Source: Novosphingobium sp. SCN 66-18
GTDB lineage: Bacteria > Pseudomonadota > Alphaproteobacteria > Sphingomonadales > Sphingomonadaceae
NCBI GenBank assembly: GCA_001725355.1
Contig: MEGD01000007.1
Span: 186,001 to 250,000, forward strand
Reading direction: 5' to 3'
DNA length: 64,000 nucleotides
Shown here: in pieces, positions 8,377 through 18,245 of the stretch
Layout of the letters: each line of letters opens with the position of its first letter
Position numbering within the stretch: position 1 is the first letter of the stretch
Notes under the pieces: model-generated
What the model was told of the DNA's origin: nothing
The model's database searches: none
Seen by the model: the letters and a program-made list of their open reading frames with translations, nothing else
Made by a program: the position numbers and the translations under genes

Positions 8377-9351
8377 TCAAGCCCCGAACACGCCGGGGTT
8401 GGCAGCATAGAATTGCAGCCGGCGGGCAAAGGCCATCGGGTCCTTCTTCACCACCAGCGCATCGGGCGGGGTGTTGATCCAGTCATAGGCGCGGGTTGAC
8501 AGGAAACGCATCGCCGCCCCCCGCGCCAGCACCGGCAAGGCGGCGATTTCGGCATAGGAGAGCGGCCGCACCGATTCGTAACCCGCCAGCAGCGCTTCGG
8601 AAATGTCCGAGTTGAATTCCCGCCCATCGCCCGAAAAACACCATGCCGCATGGGTCACGGCCACGTCATAGGCGATGATGTCATGGCAGGAGAAATAGAA
8701 GTCGATCAGCCCCGTCACCTGATCCCCCAGCATCAGCACATTGTCGGGGAACAGGTCGGCATGGATGATCGAGCGGGGCAGGTCGGTGGGCCACTCGCCC
8801 TCGATCACGGCCATTTCGCGCGCCACAAGGCCCGCCAGAGAAGGATCGATCGAGGCCAGCCCATCGGCCCCGCAACCGTCGATCAGCCCGCGCCAACCGG
8901 CGAGGCTAAGATCATTGGCGCGGCTCTGCGGGAAATCGGCGGCGGCCAGATGCAGTCCGGCCAGCGCCGCGCCCACCGAGCGCGCCTGTCCGGGCGTGGG
9001 CTCGGACACCGAAACGCCGGGCAGGAATTCGATCAGCGTGACGGCCTTGTCGTCGATCCAGCGAAAGCTGGCGCCGGTGCGGTCATGGATCGTGCGCGGC
9101 ACCGGGCATTTCTTGTCGGCCAGATGGTCGAGCAGGCCCAGGAAGAAGGGCAGTTCGGCGACTTCTGTCCGGCCCTCGAACATGGTCAGGATGAAGCGCT
9201 TTGGCCCCGATCCGGTCCCGGTGGTTTCGATCAGCCAGTTTGAATTGGACACGCCCTCGGCAATGCCCTTGGCCGAAACCAGCTCGCCCACGGAAAATTC
9301 GCCGATCAGCGCGGCCAGCGCTTCGGCGCCCAATTGTGTATAAACCGCCAT
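8377..9351 (-). CDS. thrB: Homoserine kinase, APH-fold type
   Basis: It phosphorylates homoserine for threonine synthesis. At 324 aa it belongs to the aminoglycoside-phosphotransferase-fold ThrB used by alpha- and gammaproteobacteria, not the GHMP-fold enzyme. Motifs are [13 protein letters not shown] near residue 35, the catalytic-loop [12 protein letters not shown] near residue 190 and the metal-binding LIDFYFSC just after. It ends 10 bp before rnhA and starts 12 bp after the ispH stop codon, so ispH-thrB-rnhA forms one probable operon. Confidence 0.94.
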   Translation of the reverse strand: MAVYTQLGAEALAALIGEFSVGELVSAKGIAEGVSNSNWLIETTGTGSGPKRFILTMFEGRTEVAELPFFLGLLDHLADKKCPVPRTIHDRTGASFRWIDDKAVTLIEFLPGVSVSEPTPGQARSVGAALAGLHLAAADFPQSRANDLSLAGWRGLIDGCGADGLASIDPSLAGLVAREMAVIEGEWPTDLPRSIIHADLFPDNVLMLGDQVTGLIDFYFSCHDIIAYDVAVTHAAWCFSGDGREFNSDISEALLAGYESVRPLSYAEIAALPVLARGAAMRFLSTRAYDWINTPPDALVVKKDPMAFARRLQFYAANPGVFGA

Positions 9352-9363
9352 TGCCGCCTCTAT

Positions 9364-10338
9364 TCAGCCAGCCAGTTGGCGCGGCAGTTTGAAGATCATG
9401 TTTTCTTCGGTGGTGACCACCGTTTCCTCTTCGACCTGGCGCCATTGGCCGATGCGGGCGATCACCTCGCGCACCAGTTCCTCAGGCGCGCTGGCGCCCG
9501 CCGTCAGGCCCAGCGTGTTCACCCCGTCGAGCCAGGAAACGTCGATCTCATCGGCGCGCTGCACCAACCGCGAGGGCGTGCCGCTGCGATCCGAAACCTC
9601 GACCAGACGCATCGAATTGGACGAATTTGGCGCGCCGATCACCAGCACCAGATCGCATTGCGGGGCAATCGCCTTGACGGCGGCCTGACGGTTCGATGTG
9701 GCGTAGCAGATGTCTTCGGCGCGGGGCGCGTGGATCTGGGGATAGCGGGCCTTGAGCGCCTCGATGATCTCATGCGTGTCATCGACCGAGAGCGTGGTTT
9801 GCGTGAGGAAACCAAGCGTGTCCTGCGTGGTGAAGGGCAGTTGCGCCACATCCTCGACCGTTTCGACCAGCGTCATATGGCCTTCGGGCACCTGACCGAA
9901 TGTGCCGATCACCTCGGGGTGGCCCTTGTGGCCGATGAAGATGATATGGCGGCCCGCCTCGATCTGGCGTTCGGCCTGACGGTGGACCTTGGATACCAGC
10001 GGGCAGGTCGCATCGAGCCATTCCAGCCCGCGCGCATCGGCCGCTGCGGGCACCGCCTTGGGCACGCCATGGGCGGAAAAGATCACCGGCACGCCATCGG
10101 GAACTTCGTCGAGTTCCTCGACAAAGATCGCGCCCTTGGCCTTCAGCCCGTCGACCACATAGCGGTTGTGGACGATTTCATGGCGCACATAGACAGGAGC
10201 GCCATATTTGCGAATCGCCCGCTCGACAATTTCGATTGCGCGATCAACACCGGCGCAAAATCCGCGCGGCGCGGCAATCAACAGCTTGAGCGGCTGCAAA
10301 GAAATGGAATCGGCGGGGGCGGGAAAGGCGGTGTTCAT
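9364..10338 (-). CDS. ispH: 4-hydroxy-3-methylbut-2-enyl diphosphate reductase
   Basis: The last enzyme of the MEP isoprenoid pathway, an iron-sulfur reductase that makes IPP and DMAPP. The 324-aa protein shows the three cluster cysteines in context: [13 protein letters not shown] near residue 32, [13 protein letters not shown] near residue 115 and [15 protein letters not shown] near residue 215. Other conserved motifs are [18 protein letters not shown] and [14 protein letters not shown]. Gene order ispH-thrB-rnhA is common in sphingomonads. Confidence 0.96.
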   Translation of the reverse strand: MNTAFPAPADSISLQPLKLLIAAPRGFCAGVDRAIEIVERAIRKYGAPVYVRHEIVHNRYVVDGLKAKGAIFVEELDEVPDGVPVIFSAHGVPKAVPAAADARGLEWLDATCPLVSKVHRQAERQIEAGRHIIFIGHKGHPEVIGTFGQVPEGHMTLVETVEDVAQLPFTTQDTLGFLTQTTLSVDDTHEIIEALKARYPQIHAPRAEDICYATSNRQAAVKAIAPQCDLVLVIGAPNSSNSMRLVEVSDRSGTPSRLVQRADEIDVSWLDGVNTLGLTAGASAPEELVREVIARIGQWRQVEEETVVTTEENMIFKLPRQLAG

Positions 10339-10411
10339 ACACCCGCCTCTAGCGCTTTGCGCCGCGCGCCGCTAGGGCAGCGAACAGGAATGTTGAAGGA
10401 ACGAGTCTGTC

Positions 10412-11086
10412 ATGCCCTTTCGTACACGCCGAATGAATGCCAAAGTTGCTTGCGGGGCGGGGCTGCTGGGCGCCATGGCTTTGCTGGCCGGGTGCAAGAC
10501 GACTGGTGAACTGGTGGTGCAGGATGGCGTGGGCATCACGGCGGTGCGCTCGACCTGCCCGGCGGTGGGCATTGCCGATTACACCGGCGATATCACCACA
10601 TTCCGTATCGGCGGCGGCCAGACCGCCGGCGCCATCGACCTGACCGGCGCGATCACCGATGTGCGCGGCCATTGCGATCCCAAGAGCAATCCGGTTGAAG
10701 CCAATGTGACCTTCAAGGTGCTGGCCACGCGCGCCGATGGGCGGGGCGAACGGGTGGTGAACCTGCCCTATTTCGTCACCGTGGTGCGCGGCGGCAATGT
10801 CGTGATCGCCAAGCGTTTGGGCACCGCAACGGTGCATTTTGCCGATGGCCAGACGCGCGGCGAGGTGATGGCCTCGGGCGGGGCGACGATCAACAAGGCC
10901 GACGCCACGCTGGACAGCGCGGTGCGCGCGCGTTTGCTCAAACAGCGCAAGGCGGGCGAGGCGGATGCCGCTATCGACCCGCTGACCGATCCCGAAGTGC
11001 GCGCGGCGGTCGCCAAGGCTACCTTCGAGGTGCTGGTGGGCTTCCAGCTCACGCCTGAACAGCTTCAGTATAACGCCACGCGCTGA
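10412..11086 (+). CDS. Predicted lipoprotein of unknown function
   Basis: A 224-aa protein with a basic N-terminus, a hydrophobic stretch and the lipobox LLAGC (Cys near residue 28), so it is probably a lipoprotein. The mature part is beta-rich with repeated DLTGAITDVRGHCDP-like strands and ends in an acidic helix. No enzymatic motif was seen. A downstream in-frame ATG at 10433 would also keep the signal peptide. It is divergent from ispH (73-bp gap) and lies 61 bp upstream of argS on the same strand. Confidence 0.8.
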   Translation: MPFRTRRMNAKVACGAGLLGAMALLAGCKTTGELVVQDGVGITAVRSTCPAVGIADYTGDITTFRIGGGQTAGAIDLTGAITDVRGHCDPKSNPVEANVTFKVLATRADGRGERVVNLPYFVTVVRGGNVVIAKRLGTATVHFADGQTRGEVMASGGATINKADATLDSAVRARLLKQRKAGEADAAIDPLTDPEVRAAVAKATFEVLVGFQLTPEQLQYNATR

Positions 11087-11147
11087 TTTCCGGGGGGCTT
11101 GGCGGCCCCCCTTTCGTTTCCGGCGTAAATTCGCTAGGCGCGCTGGC

Positions 11148-12905
11148 ATGACACAGCAAGCCGATAGCCAAGCCCCGATCTTTCACGCCTTTGCGGGCCA
11201 TGTCGCCGCCGCGCTCGATGCGCTGGTGGCTGCTGGCCAATTGCCGGAGGGGCTGAACCGAGGCGCGGTGACGGTGGAAAGCCCGCGCGATCCGTCGCAT
11301 GGCGATCTGGCCACCAATGCGGCCATGGTGCTGGCCAAGCCCGCAGGCACCAATCCGCGCGCGCTGGCAACCTTGCTGGTGGCCGAGCTGGAAAAGCTGG
11401 AGCAGGTGAAAAGCGCCGAGATCGCCGGGCCGGGCTTTATCAACCTGCGTCTGTCGGATGCGGCATGGCTGGGCGAACTGGCTCTGATCGGGGCGCAGGG
11501 CGGCGATTATGGCCGTTCGGCCGTGGGTGCGGGCACGACGGTCAACGTCGAATATGTCTCGGCCAACCCGACTGGTCCCATGCATATGGGCCATTGCCGC
11601 GGCGCGGTGGTGGGCGATGCGCTGGCCTCGCTGCTGGAATGGGCCGGGCATAAGGTCATCCGCGAATATTACGTCAATGATGCGGGCGCGCAGGTGCAGG
11701 TTCTGGCCCGCTCTGCCCATGTCCGTTACCGCGAGGCGCTGGGCCATCAGGTGGGCGAGATCCCCGAAGGGCTCTATCCGGGCGATTATCTGGTGCCGGT
11801 GGGTCAGGCTTTGGCCGAGGAATTCGGCGATAAATACGTCGAGGCGCCCGAAGCCGAGTGGTTGGCGCTGTTCCGCGTGCGCGCCGTGGCCAAGATGATG
11901 GACATGATCCGCGACGATCTGGCGCTGCTGGGCATCGAACACGATCTTTTCTCATCCGAAGCGGAGCTTCAGGCGGCGGGCAAGCCCGAGGAGGCCGAGG
12001 CCTGGCTGCGGTCTGTCGATCTGGTCTATGACGGCGAGCTGGAAGCGCCCAAGGGCAAGCTGCCCGACGATTGGGAGCCGGTGGCGCTGCCCTTGTTCCG
12101 CAGCACCAAGTTTGGCGACGATCAGGACCGCCCGATCAAGAAGTCGGACGGGACATGGACCTATTTCGGCGCCGATCTGGCCTATCACTATCAGAAGGCC
12201 CAGACCGCCGATGCGCTGGTCGACATCTGGGGTGCGGACCATGCGGGCACGGTCAAGCGCATCAAGGCGGCGGTGGCCGCGATGACCGGGCGCGATGGCG
12301 CGGCGAAGCCCTTCGAGGTCAAGCTGGTGCAGATGGTGCAATTGCTGCGCGATGGCGAACCGGTGAAAATGTCCAAGCGTTCGGGCAATTTCGTCACCCT
12401 GCGCGAGGTGGTCGAGGAGGTCGGCAAGGAAGTCGTGCGCTTCACCATGCTGACCCGCAAGCCTGAGGCGATGATGGATTTCGACTTTGCCAAGGTGGTA
12501 GAGGCCAGCAAGGACAATCCCGTCTTCTATCTGCAATATGCCCATGCGCGCATCTGTTCGACGCTGCGCAAGGGCGCGGCGGAAGGCTTTGCGCCTGCCG
12601 CTGCCGGGCTGGACCTGCTGGGCGAGGAAGAGCTGGCGCTGGTGCGCACGGGGGCGCAGTTCCCGCGTCTGGTCGAGGCCGCCGCGGCGGCGCGCGAGCC
12701 GCACCGCATTGCCTTTTTCCTGGCCGATCTGGCCGCCGCCTTCCACGCGTACTGGAATGTCGGCAATGACCGGCCCGACAAGCGTTTTATTGTGTCCGAA
12801 AACGGTACGCTTACGGGCGCGAGGCTTTTCTTGGCCTCGCAAATCGGGCAGATCATCCGCAACGGCCTTGCCATCCTTGGCGTGACCGCTGTCGAGGAGA
12901 TGTAA
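11148..12905 (+). CDS. argS: Arginine--tRNA ligase
   Basis: It charges tRNA-Arg. The 585-aa class I synthetase has the HIGH-type signature in YVSANPTGPMHMGHCRGAVV near residue 130, the N-terminal tRNA D-loop-recognition domain (HGDLATNAAMVLAK), a central VDIWGADHAGTVKRIKAA segment, PVKMSKRSGNFVTL as the KMSKS-equivalent, and a C-terminal DALR anticodon-binding domain (residues about 460-585). The following SPOR gene begins 3 bp after its stop. Confidence 0.96.
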   Translation: MTQQADSQAPIFHAFAGHVAAALDALVAAGQLPEGLNRGAVTVESPRDPSHGDLATNAAMVLAKPAGTNPRALATLLVAELEKLEQVKSAEIAGPGFINLRLSDAAWLGELALIGAQGGDYGRSAVGAGTTVNVEYVSANPTGPMHMGHCRGAVVGDALASLLEWAGHKVIREYYVNDAGAQVQVLARSAHVRYREALGHQVGEIPEGLYPGDYLVPVGQALAEEFGDKYVEAPEAEWLALFRVRAVAKMMDMIRDDLALLGIEHDLFSSEAELQAAGKPEEAEAWLRSVDLVYDGELEAPKGKLPDDWEPVALPLFRSTKFGDDQDRPIKKSDGTWTYFGADLAYHYQKAQTADALVDIWGADHAGTVKRIKAAVAAMTGRDGAAKPFEVKLVQMVQLLRDGEPVKMSKRSGNFVTLREVVEEVGKEVVRFTMLTRKPEAMMDFDFAKVVEASKDNPVFYLQYAHARICSTLRKGAAEGFAPAAAGLDLLGEEELALVRTGAQFPRLVEAAAAAREPHRIAFFLADLAAAFHAYWNVGNDRPDKRFIVSENGTLTGARLFLASQIGQIIRNGLAILGVTAVEEM

Positions 12906-12908
12906 GTC

Positions 12909-13937
12909 ATGGCGAACGGTCAGGATGGGTTTGGGAGCCGGGGTAACGGGTTTGCCCAGCCGCCAGTCCAGCCATGGACCGACGCGACGGGCGACGCGCA
13001 GGCGCGGGCAAGGGATCTGATCGGCCGCGCGCGCGATGCGGCTCTGGGCAGCAGCGCAACGCTGGCGGACAAGGCCGGCGTGCTCTCGCAGGAGGCCGGC
13101 GCCCATATGCAGGACGCCGAAACCCGCGCCCGGCAATGGTATCAGGACGCGCGCGAGGCTGTGCCCGGACGCGACGATGCCGCGCTGCATGGCGTGGACG
13201 AGGCGCTGGGCAATGCGCATTTTGATGACCATGACCGCCTGCCCTGGCTCGAATCGGACGATGACGAGGAATATGAGGGCGTCGACAGCAAGCGCGTGGC
13301 GGTGGCGGTTGCGGCCGGTCTGGCGCTGACGGTGGCGGCGGTCGGCGGCTTTTGGTATTTCACCCATCGCCCCGACAATGGCGTGCCTGTGGCCGATGGC
13401 AGCGTGATCGCCGCGCCCGCCGAAAGCTATAAGGAAGCGCCCAAGGATCCGGGCGGCAAGCAATTTGCCGGGACGGGCGATTCCAGCTTTGCCGTTTCGC
13501 AAGGGCAGGAACGCCCGGCGCAACTGGCGGGCGGTGATGCTGCGGCAGCAGCAGGCGCCAATGCGGCCGAGGCGGCGGCCTCGACGGCGGCGGCGGCCGG
13601 GGCCAGTTTCGCGGGCGGCGCGCCCGTGGCGGGCAAACCGGAAGCGGTGGCGGCCAAGCCCGTGGCCGCGCCCAAGCCTGCGGCGGCGGCTGATAATGGC
13701 CCCACCGGCGGCGTTGTCCAGATCGCGGCCTATACCAGCGAGAGCGCGGCGGTGGCCGGGTGGAACCGGCTGGTGCAGGGGCATGAGATCCTGAAGGGCA
13801 TGAACCACCGCGTGGTGTCGGCCAAGATCGATCTGGGCACGGTCTATCGCCTGCAACTGGTGACCAATGCCGGGGGCGGGGCGGGCCTGTGCGAACGGCT
13901 GAAGGCCGATGGTCTGCCCTGTCAGGTAAAGCACTAA
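12909..13937 (+). CDS. SPOR-domain protein, single-pass membrane
   Basis: A 342-aa protein with an Ala/Arg-rich cytoplasmic N-terminus (residues 1-130), an acidic patch before the membrane segment (ESDDDEEYEG), one transmembrane helix near residues 135-158 (VAVAVAAGLALTVAAVGGFW), a long Ala/Pro-rich linker, and a C-terminal SPOR domain near residues 268-342 that starts VVQIAAYTSESAAV. SPOR domains bind denuded glycan strands at division sites, so a cell-wall or division role is likely. Its place between argS and nagZ matches other sphingomonads. An AGGAG inside the end of argS serves as its ribosome site. Confidence 0.88.
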   Translation: MANGQDGFGSRGNGFAQPPVQPWTDATGDAQARARDLIGRARDAALGSSATLADKAGVLSQEAGAHMQDAETRARQWYQDAREAVPGRDDAALHGVDEALGNAHFDDHDRLPWLESDDDEEYEGVDSKRVAVAVAAGLALTVAAVGGFWYFTHRPDNGVPVADGSVIAAPAESYKEAPKDPGGKQFAGTGDSSFAVSQGQERPAQLAGGDAAAAAGANAAEAAASTAAAAGASFAGGAPVAGKPEAVAAKPVAAPKPAAAADNGPTGGVVQIAAYTSESAAVAGWNRLVQGHEILKGMNHRVVSAKIDLGTVYRLQLVTNAGGGAGLCERLKADGLPCQVKH

Positions 13938-13981
13938 GCGGATCTTGCGCGCAGGCGCCGTTACGTGCAACGGATGGCCGC

Positions 13982-14998
13982 ATGATACCGGCGATTTTCG
14001 GCCTTTCCGGCCTGACCCTGACTGATGATGAGCGCGCTTTCTTTCGGGATTGCGATCCCGCAGGATACATCCTGTTTGGCCGCAATGTGGAGAGCCGCGC
14101 GCAATTGCGGGCGCTGACCGATGAATTGCGCGGCCTGCACGGGCGCGACGATCTGTTCATCAGCATTGATCAGGAAGGTGGACGGGTCGCGCGGATGAAG
14201 CCGCCGGTCTGGGCCAAGTATCCGGCCGGTGAGCCTTTTGCGCGGCTCTATGATGCGGCCCCTTCCAGCGCGATTGCCGCCGCGCGCGCCAATGCCGAGG
14301 CGCTTGGGCTCGATCTGGCGCAGGCGGGGATTACGGTCGATTGCTGGCCCTGCGTGGATGTGCGCGAACCGGGCGCGCATGATGTGATCGGCGACCGCGC
14401 GCTGGGTGAGGAGCCGATGCGGGTGGCCGCGCTGGGCCGCGCGATCCTTGAAGGGCTGGAGGCCGCAGGCGTTGCAGGCGTGATCAAACATATGCCCGGC
14501 CATGGCCGCGCCGGGGCCGACAGCCACCAGGAATTGCCCACCGTCCATGCCGATGCCGAGGCGCTGGAGCGCGACATTGCCCCTTTCCGCGCTCTGGCCG
14601 CGCGGGCGAAGATCGGGATGACGGGGCATATTCTGTTTCCGGCTTGGGACGTCGATGCGCCCGCCACGCAATCGCCGCGCATCATTTCGGACATCATCCG
14701 GGGGGCGATCGGCTTTGACGGTCTGCTGTTGACCGATGACATCGACATGCAGGCGCTGTCGGGCACGATTCCGGAACGGTCGGCGCGGGCGCTGGCGGCG
14801 GGCTGTGATCTGGTGCTCAATTGCTGGGCGCGGATGGACGATATGGTGGGGATTGCTGATGCTTGCCCCACCATGGGCGAGCAAAGCGCGGCGCGTCTGG
14901 CGCGAGCGATGGAGGGGACTTTCCTGTCGCCCGCTTTGGCGCAGGAGCGGCAGGCCGAATGCATCGCCACGCGCGATGCGTTGCTTGGTTTGGTATGA
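13982..14998 (+). CDS. nagZ: Beta-N-acetylhexosaminidase
   Basis: A family 3 glycoside hydrolase that removes N-acetylglucosamine from anhydromuropeptides during wall recycling. The 338-aa protein has ISIDQEGGRVARMK near residue 60, the catalytic KHMPGHGRAGADSH loop near residue 170 and LLLTDDIDMQALSG carrying the nucleophile Asp. The start is ATG 13982 (MIPAIFGLSG); the upstream in-frame stretch belongs to the SPOR gene in another frame. Its stop overlaps the scpA start (ATGA at 14995). Confidence 0.94.
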   Translation: MIPAIFGLSGLTLTDDERAFFRDCDPAGYILFGRNVESRAQLRALTDELRGLHGRDDLFISIDQEGGRVARMKPPVWAKYPAGEPFARLYDAAPSSAIAAARANAEALGLDLAQAGITVDCWPCVDVREPGAHDVIGDRALGEEPMRVAALGRAILEGLEAAGVAGVIKHMPGHGRAGADSHQELPTVHADAEALERDIAPFRALAARAKIGMTGHILFPAWDVDAPATQSPRIISDIIRGAIGFDGLLLTDDIDMQALSGTIPERSARALAAGCDLVLNCWARMDDMVGIADACPTMGEQSAARLARAMEGTFLSPALAQERQAECIATRDALLGLV

Positions 14999-15789
14999 AC
15001 GAAATCGCGCTCCCGCCGGGCGAGGGCGCAGACTTGTTCACGGCACCGGCACGAGACGCGCTGATGCTGGAAATCGAGGGCTGGGAAGGGCCGCTTGATC
15101 TGCTGCTCGATCTGGCGCGGCGGCAAAAGGTCGATCTGCGGCGGATATCGATCCTCGAACTGGTCGATCAATATATCGCCTATGTCGAGGCCGCCGAGGC
15201 GCTCAAGCTGGAGCTGGCCGCCGATTATCTGGTGATGGCGGCGTGGCTGGCCTATCTCAAATCCGCGCTGCTCTTGCCGAAGGAGGAGCAGGAGGAGCCA
15301 AGCCCTGAAGAACTGGCGCTGCGCCTGCAATTGCGGCTGCAACGTCTGGCCGCGATGCGCGAGGCGGCGGCAAGGCTTCTGGCGCGCGACCGGATCGGAC
15401 GCGATGTGTTTCTGCGCGCCGCGCCGGAGGGGCTGCGCATTGGGAAAAAGGCCGTGTGGCAGGCCGATCTCTATGACTTGATCGCCGCCTATGGCCAGGT
15501 CAAGGCCCGCAACGCGCCGGTGGTCCATATCGTGCGCGACCGCAAGGTGATGACGCTGGATTCGGCGCTGGCGCGTATGTCGGCGATGCTGGGGGTGACG
15601 CTGGACTGGGTGGAATTGCGCGAATTCCTGCCCCCCGCGACGCAGGCGGAATGGAGCGATGAGCGCTTGCGCCGTTCCGCTTTGGCCTCCAGCTTTGTCG
15701 CCGCGCTCGAGCTGGCGCGGCAGGGGAGGGTGGAGATCGTGCAGGACCACGTGTTCGGCCCCTTGCGTTTGCGGAGTTTGAACGCATGA
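14995..15789 (+). CDS. scpA: Segregation and condensation protein A
   Basis: The kleisin subunit of the SMC-ScpAB condensin. The 264-aa protein has the family N-terminal signature WEGPLDLLLDLARRQKVDLR near residue 25, followed by SILELVDQYIAYVEAAE and the ELAADYLVMAAWLAYLKSALLL helix that contacts the SMC neck; the C-terminal winged helix lies near residues 195-260. It is coupled to nagZ upstream and scpB downstream by 4-nt overlaps, so the three are one operon. Confidence 0.95.
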   Translation: MNEIALPPGEGADLFTAPARDALMLEIEGWEGPLDLLLDLARRQKVDLRRISILELVDQYIAYVEAAEALKLELAADYLVMAAWLAYLKSALLLPKEEQEEPSPEELALRLQLRLQRLAAMREAAARLLARDRIGRDVFLRAAPEGLRIGKKAVWQADLYDLIAAYGQVKARNAPVVHIVRDRKVMTLDSALARMSAMLGVTLDWVELREFLPPATQAEWSDERLRRSALASSFVAALELARQGRVEIVQDHVFGPLRLRSLNA

Positions 15790-16379
15790 GCCCGCTGATC
15801 CGCGCGCTGGAGGCCGCGCTCTTTGCCGCGACCCAGCCGATGAGCGTCGAGGCCATTGCCCGCCATCTGGGGCAAGGGGAAGCGGCGGTGCGCGAGGGGT
15901 TACGGGAACTGGCCGCCCATTATGCCGGGCGCGGGGTCGAGCTGGTCGAGCGCGGCGGGCGCTGGCATTTCCAGACCGCGCCCGATCTGGCCCATCTGCT
16001 GCGCCCCATGCATGAGGAACCGCGCCGCCTGACGCGGGCCGCTACCGAATGCCTTGCCATCATCGCCTATCATGAGCCGGTTAGCCGGGCCGAGATCGAG
16101 GCGATTCGCGGCGTTCAGACCGCCAAGGGCACGGTGGACGTGCTGATGGAGGCCGGATGGGTGCGCATCGCCGGTCGGCGCGAGGTGCCGGGCCGCCCGG
16201 TGATCTATGCCACCACGCCGGCCTTCCTTGCCGAATTCGGTTTGGGCAGCCGACGCGACCTGCCCGGAATCGAGGAATTGCGCGCTACCGGCCTGCTCGA
16301 TCCGGTCGATGAGGCCTATGACGCCCTGATGGGGCAAGGGGCGGTCGATCCGAACAGTGAGGAAGCGCTACGTCAATAA
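15786..16379 (+). CDS. scpB: Segregation and condensation protein B
   Basis: The accessory subunit of the SMC-ScpA complex, binding ScpA through paired winged-helix domains. The 197-aa protein begins [20 protein letters not shown] and contains the conserved [28 protein letters not shown] region near residue 85, then [18 protein letters not shown]. It overlaps scpA by 4 nt. tatA follows after about 100 bp with its own ribosome site. Confidence 0.95.
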   Translation: MSPLIRALEAALFAATQPMSVEAIARHLGQGEAAVREGLRELAAHYAGRGVELVERGGRWHFQTAPDLAHLLRPMHEEPRRLTRAATECLAIIAYHEPVSRAEIEAIRGVQTAKGTVDVLMEAGWVRIAGRREVPGRPVIYATTPAFLAEFGLGSRRDLPGIEELRATGLLDPVDEAYDALMGQGAVDPNSEEALRQ

Positions 16380-16480
16380 GCGGATGGGCTGGCGCAGCTG
16401 AAAGAAAGGGCCTAGATAGTATACAAATGCCCGCGTCGATGCATGAATCTTGGCTCGGCGGGTCACAAGGAGTTGGTATC

Positions 16481-16726
16481 ATGGGTTTTGGGTCTGTCTG
16501 GCACTGGGTCATCGTTTTGCTGGTCGTGCTGGTGCTGTTTGGTCGCGGCCGCGTTTCGGACATCATGGGCGATTTCGGCAAGGGTATCAAAAGCTTCAAG
16601 GAAGGCATGGCCGACGAAACCGACCGTCCCGCAACGCCGCCCCCGGCCCAGATCGAAAGCAAGGGCGAGCCGGTCAAGCCTGCTTCGAGCCCGGTTGGCA
16701 CCGAAGAAAAGACCGGCCAGAACTGA
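16481..16726 (+). CDS. tatA: Sec-independent protein translocase subunit TatA
   Basis: It forms the protein-conducting oligomer of the twin-arginine pathway. The 81-aa protein has one N-terminal transmembrane helix ([17 protein letters not shown]), the FG hinge, an amphipathic helix ([18 protein letters not shown]) and a Pro-rich tail. ATG 16481 is preferred over an upstream in-frame ATG because AAGGAG lies at 16468-16473 and the product then has the TatA length. It heads tatABC; probable Tat substrates in this window are encoded at 41623-42006 and 48996-49877. Confidence 0.96.
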   Translation: MGFGSVWHWVIVLLVVLVLFGRGRVSDIMGDFGKGIKSFKEGMADETDRPATPPPAQIESKGEPVKPASSPVGTEEKTGQN

Positions 16727-16767
16727 GCCTTTCTTACCTGTTCCTCGCAAGATTGGCCTGACGCACT

Positions 16768-17217
16768 GTGCTGTTTGACATTGCCCCTTCGGAATTTCTG
16801 CTGACGGCGGTGGTCGCCGTGGTGGTGATCGGCCCCAAGGATATGCCCCGCGCCATGCGCACGATCGGCAAATGGATGGGGACGGTGCGCCGTGTCTCGG
16901 GCCATTTCCGCTCGGGCATCGAAACCATGATCCGCGAGGCGGAAATGGAGGAGATGGAGAAGAAATGGCGCGAGCAGAATGAGGCGATCATGAAGGCCAA
17001 TCCGCCAGAGGCTCTGCCCTTGGCGGCCGTGCCGCCCGAAGTGATCGCCCATGCGCCCAGCGAGCCTTTGGCGGCGGGCAAATTGCCGAGCGCCCAATTG
17101 CCGGGCGCCGAATTGCCCGTCGATCCCCATTCGGCCAGCGCGCGCGAACATGCCGCGCATCATCCGGCGCAACCCCACGATGGCCATGAACAGGTCGAAA
17201 AGGCCAAGGGCGAATAA
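16768..17217 (+). CDS. tatB: Sec-independent protein translocase subunit TatB
   Basis: With TatC it forms the receptor for twin-arginine signal peptides. The 149-aa protein starts at GTG 16768 with MLFDIAPSEFLLTAVVAVVV, the conserved Glu and GPKDMPRAMRTIGKWMG hinge region, a charged amphipathic helix rich in Glu and Met (residues 45-75) and a low-complexity C-terminal tail with repeated LPxAxLP units. tatC starts 3 bp after its stop. Confidence 0.95.
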   Translation: MLFDIAPSEFLLTAVVAVVVIGPKDMPRAMRTIGKWMGTVRRVSGHFRSGIETMIREAEMEEMEKKWREQNEAIMKANPPEALPLAAVPPEVIAHAPSEPLAAGKLPSAQLPGAELPVDPHSASAREHAAHHPAQPHDGHEQVEKAKGE

Positions 17218-17220
17218 GCG

Positions 17221-18012
17221 ATGGCGTTTGAAATCAAGGATATCGACGAATCGCAGGCCCCGCTGATCGAGCATCTGGTCGAACTGCGCTCGCGTCTGCT
17301 CAAATCCATCGCGGCCCTGTTCGTCGCCTTTGGCATCTGCCTCTATTTCGTGAACCCGATCCTAGCCTTTCTGGTGCAGCCGCTGCGCGATGCGGCGGGC
17401 ACCGGGGGCAAGCTGATCTATACCAAGCTCTATGAAGCCTTTTTCGTCGATCTGAAGGTCGCGCTGTTCGCCGCCTTCATGCTGGCCTTTCCGGTGATCT
17501 CGAACCAGATGTGGGCCTTTATCGCGCCGGGCCTTTATGCCAAGGAAAAGAAGGCTTTTCTGCCCTTTCTGATCGCCACGCCGGTGCTGTTCCTGTCGGG
17601 TGCGGCACTGGCCTATTATGTGGTGATGCCCACAGCCTTCCGCTGGATGCTGGGCTTTCAGGGCAATCGCGGCGGGGTCCAGATGGAGGCGCTGCCCAGC
17701 GTCGGCGATTACCTCGGGCTGGTGATGCAGTTCATCCTAGCCTTCGGAATCAGCTTTCTGCTCCCCGTTCTGCTGCTACTGCTCAACCGCGCGGGGATCG
17801 TGACGCGCCAGCAGCTTTCGGGCGCGCGGCGCTATGTGATCGTCGGGATCACGGTGCTGGCCGCCGTGCTGACGCCGCCCGATGTGGGCTCGCAATTGAT
17901 GCTGGCCGTGCCGCTGATGATCCTGTTCGAAGGTTCGCTGGTGGTGATGTGGTTTGGGGAAAAGCGCGCGGCCAAGGCTGAGGCTAAGGGCGAGGTTGAG
18001 GTCGCAGGGTAA
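17221..18012 (+). CDS. tatC: Sec-independent protein translocase subunit TatC
   Basis: The multispanning receptor subunit of the Tat translocase. The 263-aa protein has six predicted membrane helices and the conserved N-terminal IEHLVELRSRLLKSI signature, the FxxxLKVALFAAFMLAFPVISNQ region with its conserved Glu/Asp neighbourhood, and LTPPDVGSQLMLAVPLMILFE near the C-terminus. It ends the tatABC operon; copy C of the repeat element begins 8 bp after its stop. Confidence 0.96.
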   Translation: MAFEIKDIDESQAPLIEHLVELRSRLLKSIAALFVAFGICLYFVNPILAFLVQPLRDAAGTGGKLIYTKLYEAFFVDLKVALFAAFMLAFPVISNQMWAFIAPGLYAKEKKAFLPFLIATPVLFLSGAALAYYVVMPTAFRWMLGFQGNRGGVQMEALPSVGDYLGLVMQFILAFGISFLLPVLLLLLNRAGIVTRQQLSGARRYVIVGITVLAAVLTPPDVGSQLMLAVPLMILFEGSLVVMWFGEKRAAKAEAKGEVEVAG

Positions 18013-18020
18013 GAAGGTTT

Positions 18021-18240
18021 GCCTCCGGCGGGCAAAGGGCGGGGGCCCTTTGCAATCCCTTTATGGGGTGGCGTCAGGTTTGCAGACGTAGTTTTATGGT
18101 TTGAAAGCCTGCGGCGCGGAGAGGTCATTCTTATCCGCGCCGCAGGCTTTATTTTTCAACGCTGCGTCTGACACTCAACGCCGAACCCCATGCGCAACGA
18201 AGACAGTAACGGGAGCGCGAGGGTCTAGACCCTCGCATTC
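18021..18240. repeat. Dispersed three-part hairpin element, copy C (convergent junction)
   Basis: The left end is GCCTCCGGCGGG, then the CAAAGGGC...GCCCTTTG stem and CAATCCC. The central hairpin at 18104-18150 pairs AAAGCCTGCGGCGCGGA with TCCGCGCCGCAGGCTTT, a perfect 17-bp stem. The right end is CAGTAACGGGAGC followed by GCGAGGGTCTAGACCCTCGC, a perfect 20-bp palindrome at 18217-18236. It lies between convergent tatC and the amidohydrolase pseudogene. It is the clearest copy for seeing the three-hairpin plan. Confidence 0.85.
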
Positions 18241-18245
18241 ATCCC

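Noticed and set aside
11952-13970. 672-codon minus-strand frame opposite argS and the SPOR gene
   Set aside because: It is antisense to conserved genes and has no family motif; the translation is the usual His/Arg-rich shadow type.
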